A stretch of 18,110 nucleotides of DNA from Alphaproteobacteria bacterium UBA6347. Its GTDB lineage: Bacteria > Pseudomonadota > Alphaproteobacteria > CAAGCB01 > CAG-977. The notes under the pieces were generated by a model. It saw only the letters and a program-made list of their open reading frames with translations, had not been told where the DNA came from and searched no databases. Each line of letters opens with the position of its first letter. Position 1 is the stretch's first letter. The translations under genes were made by a program, and so were the position numbers. Location: positions 1-18,110 of the forward strand of contig DJRZ01000036.1 of assembly GCA_002440235.1 (NCBI GenBank), given 5' to 3'. Below, piece by piece: positions 1 to 6,560 of this stretch.

Positions 1-44
1 GGGGCTCGCAGTTGCGATTTTGTTTTGCCGACCGTCTTGCCGCG

Positions 45-1433
45 CTACATATCCATCGTCGTGCCGCGACCGCGCATCGCGAACGGGTGCGCCGACGTCG
101 TTTGCAGGGACGGATTGTACATCAGGCTGTTCGGAATGCAGTCGCATTCGGTCGCGATCTTGATGCCTTTCGCCAGTTTGTTTTCCTTGCGCAGTTCGAA
201 CAGGCGGCTGACGATGCGGTCGCGCAGCGTCCACGGATCGACCGTGTTGACAAAGATTTTCGTCACGGCTTCGAAACCCGCGGGATTGCTGATGCGCCAT
301 TTGATCAGAATGTGCCACGGGACGGCGACGTCAACCGCGGGCGGACGATAGTACCATTCTTCGTTGCAGGGAATTTCGCTGCCCATCGCGGCGTGGCAGG
401 CGTGCACCAGATCGGACATGCCCTTGATCTGTTCGGGCGTCTGGTTCCACGGCTGGTTTTTTTCAGCTTTGGAATAGATCGCCAGCGTCGGATAGCGGTG
501 TCCGAAATCGGCGAACGCGACGGCGTAGTCGTTTTCGGCGAAGACCAGATTTTGGTATCCCGCGTAGTTCACGGCGTAGTCGTTGTACATGTTGGGGTTT
601 TCGCGCGCCAGTTCGAATTCGGCGGCGTTGGACGCGCTGATGCCGTCGATCGCGACCAGCTGTTTGTGCAGGTGGTCGAACGACGCGCCGGCTTGGTTCA
701 GCCAGTTTTGGAACACCGTGACGTAACGGACGTAGCGGTTGTTCAGATAGATGTCTTTCAGCGCGCCGATCGTGAAGTTGATGTACTGGTAGTGCATTTC
801 CGGCGTCAGCGTCCCCGACGACGCGTTGACGTCGTCCGATCCTTCGACGAAATGGCGTTTGCCGACGATCAGTTCGTGACCGCCCGCGAAAAAGCTGTTC
901 GCCATTTTCAGCTTGCGTCCCGACGAAATGCTGTCGATTTCCTCGCGCGACAAGCCGCTCATTTTCAGCTTGGCTTCGATGATGTCCAGAACGTGCTGGC
1001 GTCCTTCGGGTTCGGCGATGTAGGCTTCGCGGTGGGCGTTGGCTTTGTCGGAAATGACGTAGGCGTAGTTCTTTTCCCAATATTCGTAGGAAATGATTTC
1101 AAACAAGTTCGGAATGCGGCGGAATTCCGCGGTCGTGTCGAACAGCTGCGACACTTTCAGGTTTTCCAGAACGCCGAACGTGCCGTCCGCGTTTTTGACC
1201 AGACGCGATTTTTCGGGCGGCGTTTTCAAATAGTTGGACGGGCAGAACGAACAGAAATCCTCGACGCCGGAATGGGGGGCGGGCTTCGCCGCGTCGGCTT
1301 TTTTGTTGACGGTGGGTCGTTTGCCGCGACCGGGGACGGTCCACACCTGCGTTCCGGTGAACGGGTTGACCTGTTTGACGGTGCCGTCGGGCATTTTTTG
1401 CAGGAAGTTTTGTTCGAACACGCTGTTCAGCAT
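45..1433 (-). CDS. GalT-like nucleotidyltransferase (DUF4921-type)
   Basis: The 462-residue protein resembles the galactose-1-phosphate uridylyltransferase branch of the HIT superfamily, and specifically, from memory, the DUF4921 family. Visible motifs are a CxxC zinc-type pair (C61, C64) and DHLHKQ at 253-258. The latter matches the HxHxQ active-site signature of GalT, with H256 in the place of the nucleotidylated histidine and H254 in the place of a metal ligand. Enzymes of this fold move nucleotide groups between sugar 1-phosphates, or between a nucleotide sugar and phosphate. The start is supported by AAAGGA six bases upstream of the ATG. The gene is divergent from a glycogen synthase, so a role in sugar-nucleotide turnover linked to glycogen is plausible, but the substrate is inferred only. 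The fold assignment is fairly safe; the exact reaction is unknown. The gene is complete, stopping 44 bases from the window edge. Confidence 0.85.
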   Translation of the reverse strand: MLNSVFEQNFLQKMPDGTVKQVNPFTGTQVWTVPGRGKRPTVNKKADAAKPAPHSGVEDFCSFCPSNYLKTPPEKSRLVKNADGTFGVLENLKVSQLFDTTAEFRRIPNLFEIISYEYWEKNYAYVISDKANAHREAYIAEPEGRQHVLDIIEAKLKMSGLSREEIDSISSGRKLKMANSFFAGGHELIVGKRHFVEGSDDVNASSGTLTPEMHYQYINFTIGALKDIYLNNRYVRYVTVFQNWLNQAGASFDHLHKQLVAIDGISASNAAEFELARENPNMYNDYAVNYAGYQNLVFAENDYAVAFADFGHRYPTLAIYSKAEKNQPWNQTPEQIKGMSDLVHACHAAMGSEIPCNEEWYYRPPAVDVAVPWHILIKWRISNPAGFEAVTKIFVNTVDPWTLRDRIVSRLFELRKENKLAKGIKIATECDCIPNSLMYNPSLQTTSAHPFAMRGRGTTMDM

Positions 1434-1456
1434 GGCAAATCCTTTGACAGAATGGT

Positions 1457-1468
1457 AAAGACGTCTTT
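1457..1468. promoter_or_regulatory. 12-bp perfect palindrome upstream of GalT-like gene
   Basis: AAAGACGTCTTT is a perfect 12-bp palindrome lying 24-35 bases upstream of the GalT-like start codon, in the 181-base divergent intergenic region. Its position between the probable minus-strand promoter and the ribosome binding site would suit a repressor operator. No regulator is encoded nearby, and a single short palindrome can arise by chance, so this is tentative. The rest of 1434-1614 must hold both divergent promoters, but I could not assign convincing -35/-10 pairs. A TTGACG at 1550-1555 is the best -35 candidate for the plus-strand gene. Confidence 0.25.
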
Positions 1469-1614
1469 CGTCCTATTGTTTTATAAAATATCGGCGGGAA
1501 AATCCAGCCCTTTAATCGAAAAAAATCCCCGTTCGCCGTCGATAAATGATTGACGAAAGCCGCCTAAAAGGTAATTCTTAATGCAGAAAATTTTTTTCGG
1601 AGGTTTTTATCGAT

Positions 1615-2841
1615 ATGAAAGTTATGTTTGTCACGAACGAATACCCCCCCTACATCTACGGCGGCGCGGGCGTTCACGTCGAATATCTGTCCAAAGAGCT
1701 GGCTAAACTGATGGAGGTCGAAGTCCGCAGTTTCCACGACCAGCAGTCGCAGGACGGCAATCTGGTCGTCAACGGCAAAACGCCCGACGCGTCGCTGTTC
1801 AAAGACTGCCCCAAGGAACTGACTTCGCCGTTAAAGGCGTTGTACGAAGGATTGGTCTTCGCGGGCGAAAACATGACCGCCGACATCGCGCACTGCCATA
1901 CCTGGTACGCGCATTTCGCGGGCATTCTGGCGAAAATGCTGTACGGCATTCCGCTGGTCGTCACGGTGCATTCGCTGGAACCCCTGCGCCCGTGGAAACG
2001 CGAACAGCTGGGGCGCGGCTACGACGTGTCCAGCTGGGTTGAAAAAACCGCGCTGGAAATGGCGGACGCCGTAATCGCCGTTTCCACCAGCACGAAGGAA
2101 GACGTCCTGCGCCTGTTTCCGAAAATCGATCCCGACAAAGTGTCGATCATCTACAACGGCATTGACGTCAATCAGTACAAACAGGTTGAAAACACCGCCG
2201 TTTTGCAGAAATTCGGCATTCGCACGGACAAACCCTACGTCCTGTTCGTCGGTCGCATGACGCGCCAGAAAGGGTTGCTGTATCTGCTGAAAGCCGCCGC
2301 GAAGCTCGATCCCGACGCGCAGCTGGTTCTGTGCGCGGGCGACGCCGACACGCCCGAAATGAAAGCCGAACTGGAAGGCATGGTCAACGCGCTGAAACAG
2401 ATTCGCTCCGGCGTTGTCTGGATTCCCGAAATGGTTTCGCGCGAAGAGGCGATCGCCCTTTATTCGCAAGCCGCCGTGTTCTGCTGTCCGTCGATTTACG
2501 AACCGTTCGGCATCATCAATCTGGAAGCCATGGCGTGCGGCACTCCCGTCGTCGCCAGCGCGGTCGGCGGCATTTGCGAAGTCGTCGTCGACGGCGAAAC
2601 GGGGTATCTGGTCGATCCCGACTTGTCGGACGTTTTCCCGCACGATCCGAAGGACGGCGACGCGTTTGGCGCGCGTCTGGCGGAAAAGATCAACCTGCTG
2701 ATCCGCGATCCCGCTTTGGCTAAAAAGATGGGACAAGCCGGACGTCTGCGCGTCGAAAAACATTTCAGCTGGCAGAGCATCGCTTTGCAGACCAAAGAGC
2801 TGTACGCCAAACTGATCGAAGCGAACAAAGCCGGAAAGTAA
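1615..2841 (+). CDS. glgA: Glycogen synthase, corynebacterial/GT4 type
   Basis: This 408-residue cytoplasmic GT-B glycosyltransferase matches the short GlgA/GlgM type, first described in actinobacteria and distinct from the ~480-residue E. coli GlgA. It transfers glucose from a nucleotide sugar (usually ADP-glucose) to an alpha-1,4-glucan or to a glucose-phosphate acceptor. The N-terminal glycine loop YGGAGVH is at 15-21. HTW at 95-97, NGID at 181-184 and VGRMTRQKG at 212-220 (R214 and K219 bind the donor phosphates) follow. The GT4 signature EPFGIINLEAMACG spans 296-309, with the two glutamates E296 and E304. CGGAGG at 1598-1603 lies 11 bases before the ATG. The gene is alone on the plus strand, followed by a strong terminator, and divergent from the GalT-like gene. 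Nucleotide-sugar specificity cannot be read from the sequence. Confidence 0.88.
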   Translation: MKVMFVTNEYPPYIYGGAGVHVEYLSKELAKLMEVEVRSFHDQQSQDGNLVVNGKTPDASLFKDCPKELTSPLKALYEGLVFAGENMTADIAHCHTWYAHFAGILAKMLYGIPLVVTVHSLEPLRPWKREQLGRGYDVSSWVEKTALEMADAVIAVSTSTKEDVLRLFPKIDPDKVSIIYNGIDVNQYKQVENTAVLQKFGIRTDKPYVLFVGRMTRQKGLLYLLKAAAKLDPDAQLVLCAGDADTPEMKAELEGMVNALKQIRSGVVWIPEMVSREEAIALYSQAAVFCCPSIYEPFGIINLEAMACGTPVVASAVGGICEVVVDGETGYLVDPDLSDVFPHDPKDGDAFGARLAEKINLLIRDPALAKKMGQAGRLRVEKHFSWQSIALQTKELYAKLIEANKAGK

Positions 2842-2854
2842 AAACCGAACATCG

Positions 2855-2883
2855 AAAAACAGCCCCGCGGGGCTGTTTTTTTT
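2855..2883 (+). terminator. Intrinsic terminator after glgA
   Basis: The self-complementary block CAGCCCCGCGGGGCTG at 2860-2875 is followed by eight T (2876-2883) and preceded by an A run. It is a classic rho-independent terminator starting 18 bases after the glgA stop. The upstream A run would also give a U tract on the opposite strand. Confidence 0.93.
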
Positions 2884-2904
2884 ACGCGCCCCTCGTTTTT
2901 TCTC

Positions 2905-2935
2905 TTGACTTAAAGCAAACTTTAAATGGCAGACT
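2905..2935 (+). promoter_or_regulatory. Promoter with MerR-like dyad operator
   Basis: TTGACT at 2905-2910 is a near-consensus -35 element. It runs directly into the inverted repeat TTAAAG-CAAA-CTTTAA at 2910-2925, whose arms are perfect. MerR-family activators bind such dyads inside the -35/-10 spacer of promoters with an unusually long (19-20 bp) spacer. Here a 19-bp spacer would put the -10 at 2930-2935 (CAGACT), which is a weak match, as expected for an activator-dependent promoter. No MerR gene lies in the window. The dyad is seen directly; the regulator class is inferred. Confidence 0.5.
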
Positions 2936-2969
2936 TTTTTCGTAATCCGGAAGAAAAAGGAGCCTTTTG

Positions 2970-4031
2970 ATGAAAAAGCTTTTCGTATCGTTTGTTTGTT
3001 CGGCGCTGATGGCGGCGCCGTGTTTCGCAAAGGAGTCGACAATGAATGAAAAATCGTCCCTGACGGCAGAGGAAAAAGCCGTCGTTTCCGTCGCGGCGAC
3101 CGCCGCCCGCGGCAATTACGGCGCGCTGAAAACCGCGCTGAACGGCGGGCTGGACGCCGGCGTCCCCGTCAACACGTTCAAAGAAATTCTGGTGCAGCTG
3201 TACGCTTACGACGGCTTTCCCGCGTCGCTGAACGCTTTGGGAACTTTGCAATCGGTCGTGGCGGAACGCGGCGGAAAAGACGAAGCCGGCGCGGAACCGT
3301 CCCCCCCGCCCGCCGGGAAAAGCGTCGATTTCGGAACGGAAAACCAGACGAAACTGGTCGGACGCGAAGTCAAGGGCGGGCTGTTCGACTTCGCCCCCGC
3401 GATCGACGAATACCTGAAAGCGCACCTGTTCGGCGACATCTTCGCCCGCGACAACGTCAGCTGGAAAACGCGCGAAATAGCCACCGTCGCGATGCTGTCC
3501 CAGCTGCCGCACGCCGCGCCGCAACTGCAAAGCCACATCGCCATCGCCAAACACAACGGCGTGACCGACGCGCAGGTTGACGAAATTTTGAAAATCGCCG
3601 CCGCGCGCGACGAATCCGACTTTGAAAAGCAAAACGTGTTCGGCAAGGGAATGCTGAACACCGCCTACGCCAAATACTTCATCGGCGATTCGTACTTGAA
3701 CCCGCTGACAAATCCGAAAGAAACGGATCTGCACATGTCCAACGTGACGTTCGAACCGAAAACGCGCAACAACTGGCACGTTCACCGCGCGAAAACGGGC
3801 GGCGGACAGATTCTGATCTGCACCGCCGGCGAAGGCTGGTATCAGGAATGGGGCAAACCCGCCGTTTCGCTGAAACCCGGCATGGTCGTCACTATTCCGG
3901 CGAACACGAAACACTGGCACGGCGCGAAAGCCGATTCGTGGTTTTCCCACATCGCGATCGAAGTGCCGGGGACGGAACAGTCCAACGAATGGCTGGAACC
4001 CGTTTCGGACGCCGAATATTCCAAACTGTAA
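2970..4031 (+). CDS. Exported carboxymuconolactone decarboxylase-cupin protein
   Basis: I chose the ATG at 2970 over an in-frame TTG one codon earlier, because AGGAG (2958-2962) lies seven bases before it. The 353-residue product starts with a Sec-type signal peptide (MKK, hydrophobic core, likely cleavage after A20). Two carboxymuconolactone decarboxylase (CMD)-like helical regions follow, at ~45-100 and ~160-215, the second with the SHIAIA stretch at 188-193. A C-terminal cupin covers ~255-332, with metal-ligand-like histidines H270 and H272 (NNWHVH), H315 and H317. The CMD repeats lack the CxxC of AhpD-type peroxidase partners. This tandem CMD plus cupin layout is common in proteins annotated as carboxymuconolactone decarboxylases, but their true substrate is generally not known. 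The gene stops 10 bases before the flavodoxin-like gene, so the two are very probably co-transcribed. The C7 tract at 3301-3307 is in frame. Confidence 0.87.
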   Translation: MKKLFVSFVCSALMAAPCFAKESTMNEKSSLTAEEKAVVSVAATAARGNYGALKTALNGGLDAGVPVNTFKEILVQLYAYDGFPASLNALGTLQSVVAERGGKDEAGAEPSPPPAGKSVDFGTENQTKLVGREVKGGLFDFAPAIDEYLKAHLFGDIFARDNVSWKTREIATVAMLSQLPHAAPQLQSHIAIAKHNGVTDAQVDEILKIAAARDESDFEKQNVFGKGMLNTAYAKYFIGDSYLNPLTNPKETDLHMSNVTFEPKTRNNWHVHRAKTGGGQILICTAGEGWYQEWGKPAVSLKPGMVVTIPANTKHWHGAKADSWFSHIAIEVPGTEQSNEWLEPVSDAEYSKL

Positions 4032-4041
4032 GGAACGCCTT

Positions 4042-4683
4042 ATGGAACGTCGCGAATTTTTGAAAAAAACGCTGGCGGCGGGCGCGATCGCCGCCGTCGC
4101 GGGCGTCGTCAAACCCAAAGCCTTCGCGGCGGCGGAAAAAAGCGCGAAACCGATGAAAATCCTGATTTTGACGGGCAGTCCGCGCAGAAACGGAAATTCG
4201 TCGGCTTTGGCGGATGCGTTCGCCAAAGGCGCGGCGGAAGCGGGACATTCCGTCCTGCGTTTCGATGCCGCGTTCAAAAACGTCCACCCTTGCGTCGCGT
4301 GCGACCGTTGCGGCATGAACGGCGATTGCGTGTTCGACGACGATTTCAATTTCGTGCGCGACAACATCGTCGACGCCGATCTGGTCGCTTTCGCGTCGCC
4401 GATGTATTATTTCGGGCTGTCGGCGCAACTGAAAACCGTGATCGACCGGTTCTACGCGATCAACGGCAAAATCCACACGCCGAAAAAAGCCGTTCTGCTG
4501 ATGACGTACGCGAACACCCGCCCGTCCCAAGCCGTCCCGATCGAATCCCACTACGACGTTTTGCTGGACTATCTGGGCTGGACGGACGCGGGACGCGTGA
4601 TCGCCTCCGGCGTTTGGCGGGCGGGCGCCGTCAATCAAACCCGATATCCGCGACAGGCTTACGAATTGGGGAAAAGCCTGTGA
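4042..4683 (+). CDS. Tat-exported flavodoxin-like NAD(P)H oxidoreductase
   Basis: The 213-residue protein begins MERREFLKK followed by an alanine-rich hydrophobic segment to ~A30. This is a twin-arginine signal, so the protein is expected to fold with its cofactor before export. The mature part is a flavodoxin-like fold: strand KILILTG then GSPRRNGNSS at 45-54 (FMN phosphate loop), and SPMYYFG at 119-125 for the isoalloxazine. Cysteines C84, C87, C90 and C96 form CX2CX2CX5C, the spacing of iron-sulfur flavoproteins. Many related NAD(P)H-dependent FMN reductases keep similar cysteines without a proven cluster. It lies 10 bases after the CMD-cupin gene and is followed by a terminator, making it the second gene of a two-gene operon. 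A periplasmic reductase acting with the CMD-cupin protein is a reasonable inference; the substrate is unknown. Confidence 0.85.
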   Translation: MERREFLKKTLAAGAIAAVAGVVKPKAFAAAEKSAKPMKILILTGSPRRNGNSSALADAFAKGAAEAGHSVLRFDAAFKNVHPCVACDRCGMNGDCVFDDDFNFVRDNIVDADLVAFASPMYYFGLSAQLKTVIDRFYAINGKIHTPKKAVLLMTYANTRPSQAVPIESHYDVLLDYLGWTDAGRVIASGVWRAGAVNQTRYPRQAYELGKSL

Positions 4684-4693
4684 CATCTTCTCA

Positions 4694-4728
4694 AAACGGG
4701 GACGCCGCCGCGCCCCTGTTTTTTTTCA
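4694..4728 (+). terminator. Intrinsic terminator after the flavodoxin-like gene
   Basis: A GC-rich hairpin (AACGGGG at 4696-4702 pairing with CCCCTGTT near 4713-4720, with a CGC/GCG inner stem) runs straight into a T tract ending at 4726. It begins about 10 bases after the stop of the flavodoxin-like gene and closes the two-gene operon. Confidence 0.85.
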
Positions 4729-4755
4729 GCTTCGTTATCCGTCGGAACGTTTTGC

Positions 4756-4796
4756 CTTGACTTTTCCGAAAAAACAATCACAATATGTTATATAAA
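4756..4796 (+). promoter_or_regulatory. Probable promoter of the tail-fibre cassette
   Basis: CTTGACT at 4756-4762 is a good -35 match. An A+T-rich stretch with CAATAT (4781-4786) and TTATATAA (4788-4795) offers -10 candidates; the 18-bp spaced CAATAT fits the distance best but is a weak hexamer. The location, between the terminator of the previous operon and the leader hairpin of the tail-fibre gene, supports an independent promoter. The exact -10 is uncertain. Confidence 0.4.
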
Positions 4797-4821
4797 TGCA
4801 AAAGCAGGGTGCCGATGTCAG

Positions 4822-4852
4822 GACGAGAGGCTTCTTCCCTCGTCTTTTTTTT
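4822..4852 (+). terminator. Leader terminator or attenuator before the tail-fibre gene
   Basis: GACGAG (4822-4827) pairs with CTCGTC (4839-4844). Two further G:C pairs (4829-4830 with 4837-4838) follow past a bulged A, with a CTTCTT loop, and the stem is followed directly by eight T (4845-4852). This is a complete intrinsic terminator located downstream of the likely promoter and only 15 bases upstream of the tail-fibre start codon. It would limit expression unless antitermination, slippage or read-through occurs. Confidence 0.7.
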
Positions 4853-4867
4853 ATTGAGAGGATAAAA

Positions 4868-5770
4868 ATGACGGTAAGCAGTCAAACGAACAAGGTGATT
4901 TATATCGGGAACGGGGTTGCGACGGAATTTGCAATCCCGTTTTCGTTTTTGGAACGGGAGCATATCAAAGTCAGGCAGAAAAAGAACGACATACAGACGG
5001 AACGGACGGACTGGACGGTCAAAGGCGGCAATCTGGTGTTTGCGGACGCGCCGGAATCGGGGGCGGAAATCGCGATTGTGCGCGAAGTGCCGCTGACGCA
5101 GGAAACGGACTATCGCGACAACGAAATTTTGCACGCCGAAACACTGGAACGCAGCTTTGACAAGCTGACAATGCAAGTCCAACAGCTGGCGGAAAAATCG
5201 GCGCGCGCGGTGACGGTGGATATTTTCGACGACACGGCGGCGGACAGCTTGATTCCGTCAATCCGCAAAGCTGTTTCCGATTGTCAAACGGCGGCTGAAA
5301 CATCAACGGCGCAAGCGGAAAATGCACAAGGCAAAGCCCAAAAAGCGGAAGAATTTGCGGTTAACGCAAGGAATTCGGAGATCCATACGGCAGCAATGTT
5401 GGAAACGAAAGCGAATATTGATGCCGACAATTTATCAATCAACGGAAAAAAGAACATAGCCGCTTACGTTTTTCCAAACACGACCGGAGCTGTTCACGGG
5501 ATTTTCAATTCGCGGATAACGACAACGGAGCAAACATTTACAGCGACGCAAAGTGGCTATTTATGCCTTGCCGGAGATTTGGATGCGTACTCATATCTGA
5601 TAGGATATTTGAATGATGTTTCTTTGTTTCGCAACGGTAGCGTTACAAATTCGGGAACAAGCGGTTTTTCAGTTTTCATTCCGATGAAAGAAGGGGATAC
5701 GTTCACAATAAAAGCATATCAAAACACATGTTCTCTTTATTGTAACGTTTTTGTTCCGTCTAATTTTTAA
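4868..5770 (+). CDS. Phage-type tail fibre protein
   Basis: I chose the ATG at 4868 because GAGAGG lies just before it and an upstream in-frame start would fall inside the leader hairpin. Residues ~8-110 match the N-terminal attachment domain of T7-like tail fibres: YIGNGVATEFAIPFSFLERE at 12-31, then a beta-rich segment ending near LERSFDKLTMQVQQL. An alanine/glutamate/glutamine-rich coiled-coil-like stretch follows at ~135-172. The phage-fibre motif KANIDADNLSINGKKNIA is at 181-198, and a beta-rich C-terminal domain of ~100 residues would form the receptor-binding tip. No other structural phage gene is present, so this is an orphan fibre or a remnant. The 5' half has host-like GC-rich codons, while the part after ~5380 is A+T-rich, suggesting a swapped tip. 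The next gene starts 12 bases on with a strong GGAGG. Confidence 0.8.
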   Translation: MTVSSQTNKVIYIGNGVATEFAIPFSFLEREHIKVRQKKNDIQTERTDWTVKGGNLVFADAPESGAEIAIVREVPLTQETDYRDNEILHAETLERSFDKLTMQVQQLAEKSARAVTVDIFDDTAADSLIPSIRKAVSDCQTAAETSTAQAENAQGKAQKAEEFAVNARNSEIHTAAMLETKANIDADNLSINGKKNIAAYVFPNTTGAVHGIFNSRITTTEQTFTATQSGYLCLAGDLDAYSYLIGYLNDVSLFRNGSVTNSGTSGFSVFIPMKEGDTFTIKAYQNTCSLYCNVFVPSNF

Positions 5771-5781
5771 TGGAGGAAAAA

Positions 5782-6135
5782 ATGTTTGTATTAAAAAACG
5801 GAAACGGCGAAATTATCCACTACAGAAAAAAACTTGCCGATTTGAAAAAAGATCAATCAGTTGCCGGTTTAAACGGTTTTATTGAAGAAACCGATCATCA
5901 GGAAACTGATTTTCTGTATTCGAACGGCATATTTTGGATAAAAGGCGAATACCCGGAAATCGTGGAAGAAAAGAGAAAAGGCGCGATTCGGAATTCCCGA
6001 AAAAACGCCTTTGAGCAAAAAACAGATCCGCTTCTTTTGGAAAAGTTGGAAAACGTTTCGTCCTTTGATGATTTTCTAACTATTTTAAAGGATTGGAAGT
6101 CTGAAAAAGATAAAATAAGAGGAACGCTTCGTTAA
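5782..6135 (+). CDS. Probable tail-fibre assembly chaperone-like protein
   Basis: An ATG at 5770 overlaps the tail-fibre stop, but the ATG at 5782 is preceded by GGAGG at 5772-5776 with ideal spacing, so a 117-residue product is chosen. There is no signal peptide or membrane segment. The N-terminal ~60 residues look like a small beta-rich domain. The C-terminal part has a charged helix, then QKTDPLLLEKLE, then DWKSEKDKIR near the end. This order (TDPLL..., W, basic/acidic helix, IR) recalls phage tail-fibre assembly proteins that end in a TD...W..YR..LR pattern. Position directly behind a tail-fibre gene supports that reading. Like the 3' half of the fibre gene it is A+T-rich, so fibre tip and chaperone may have been acquired together. 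The function is inferred from context and a weak motif; it could simply be a hypothetical phage protein. Confidence 0.6.
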   Translation: MFVLKNGNGEIIHYRKKLADLKKDQSVAGLNGFIEETDHQETDFLYSNGIFWIKGEYPEIVEEKRKGAIRNSRKNAFEQKTDPLLLEKLENVSSFDDFLTILKDWKSEKDKIRGTLR

Positions 6136-6178
6136 AAAAATCAATCCGCAACGATTATTCAATCGTTGCGGATTCTTA
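6134..6178. terminator. Bidirectional terminator between convergent operons
   Basis: A perfect 14-bp stem (AATCCGCAACGATT at 6143-6156, loop ATTC, AATCGTTGCGGATT at 6161-6174) lies eight bases after the chaperone-like stop. On the minus strand it is followed by a T7 tract (A7 at 6134-6140 on the plus strand), so it terminates leftward transcription well. Rightward it has only CTTATAT. It sits 64 bases past the end of the minus-strand glycan operon and probably serves both directions. Confidence 0.82.
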
Positions 6179-6552
6179 TATCATTCAATTGTAACTAAAG
6201 GACTTTTTTGATTTAAATAATATTCATCATTCACAGCCTATGACCACATAATATTATGTTTTTTGATTTCTGCCGGAGTTCCGGCTATAATGCAATATTC
6301 TTCATCAAAAGCACGATTCACGATAGAACGCATTCCTATAACACAATTAGAAGGAATAATCGCTTTATTCAGAAAAACGACTTCCTGTCCTATCCATGTT
6401 CGATTATGCAGAATAATATCTGATTCGTTATTAACAATTTTTTTTGTATTTATATCAAATATCAGATGCTCTTGATTGCCGCGAAAGAAAATTGATCCTG
6501 CAAATAAATTTTCATTTCCAACAACTATTTTCCTTTTTTGTTTTGAATGTGC

Positions 6553-6560
6553 AAAAAAAA
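6553..6560 (-). repeat. T8 homopolymer tract inside acyltransferase gene
   Basis: Eight A on the plus strand (T8 in the coding strand) sit exactly where the reading frame of the acyltransferase switches. Seven T would join NIFNGDIYFF to AHSKQKRK in one frame. Confidence 0.85.

Noticed and set aside
12..1553. Long plus-strand open frame of about 513 codons
   Set aside because: It lies opposite the GalT-like gene, has a low-complexity R/V/F/D-rich composition typical of antisense frames in GC-rich DNA, and shows no motif.
2922..4367. Long minus-strand open frame opposite the CMD-cupin and flavodoxin-like genes
   Set aside because: It is antisense to two genes with clear motifs and signal peptides, and its F/R/V-rich composition has no recognisable domain.
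4796..4867. Extended N-terminus for the tail-fibre gene starting at 4796
   Set aside because: It would translate through the leader hairpin and T tract. The ATG at 4868 has its own GAGAGG and begins the conserved fibre domain.
5380..5770. Diversity-generating retroelement variable region at the 3' end of the tail-fibre gene
   Set aside because: No reverse transcriptase, template repeat or near-identical second copy was seen in the window.
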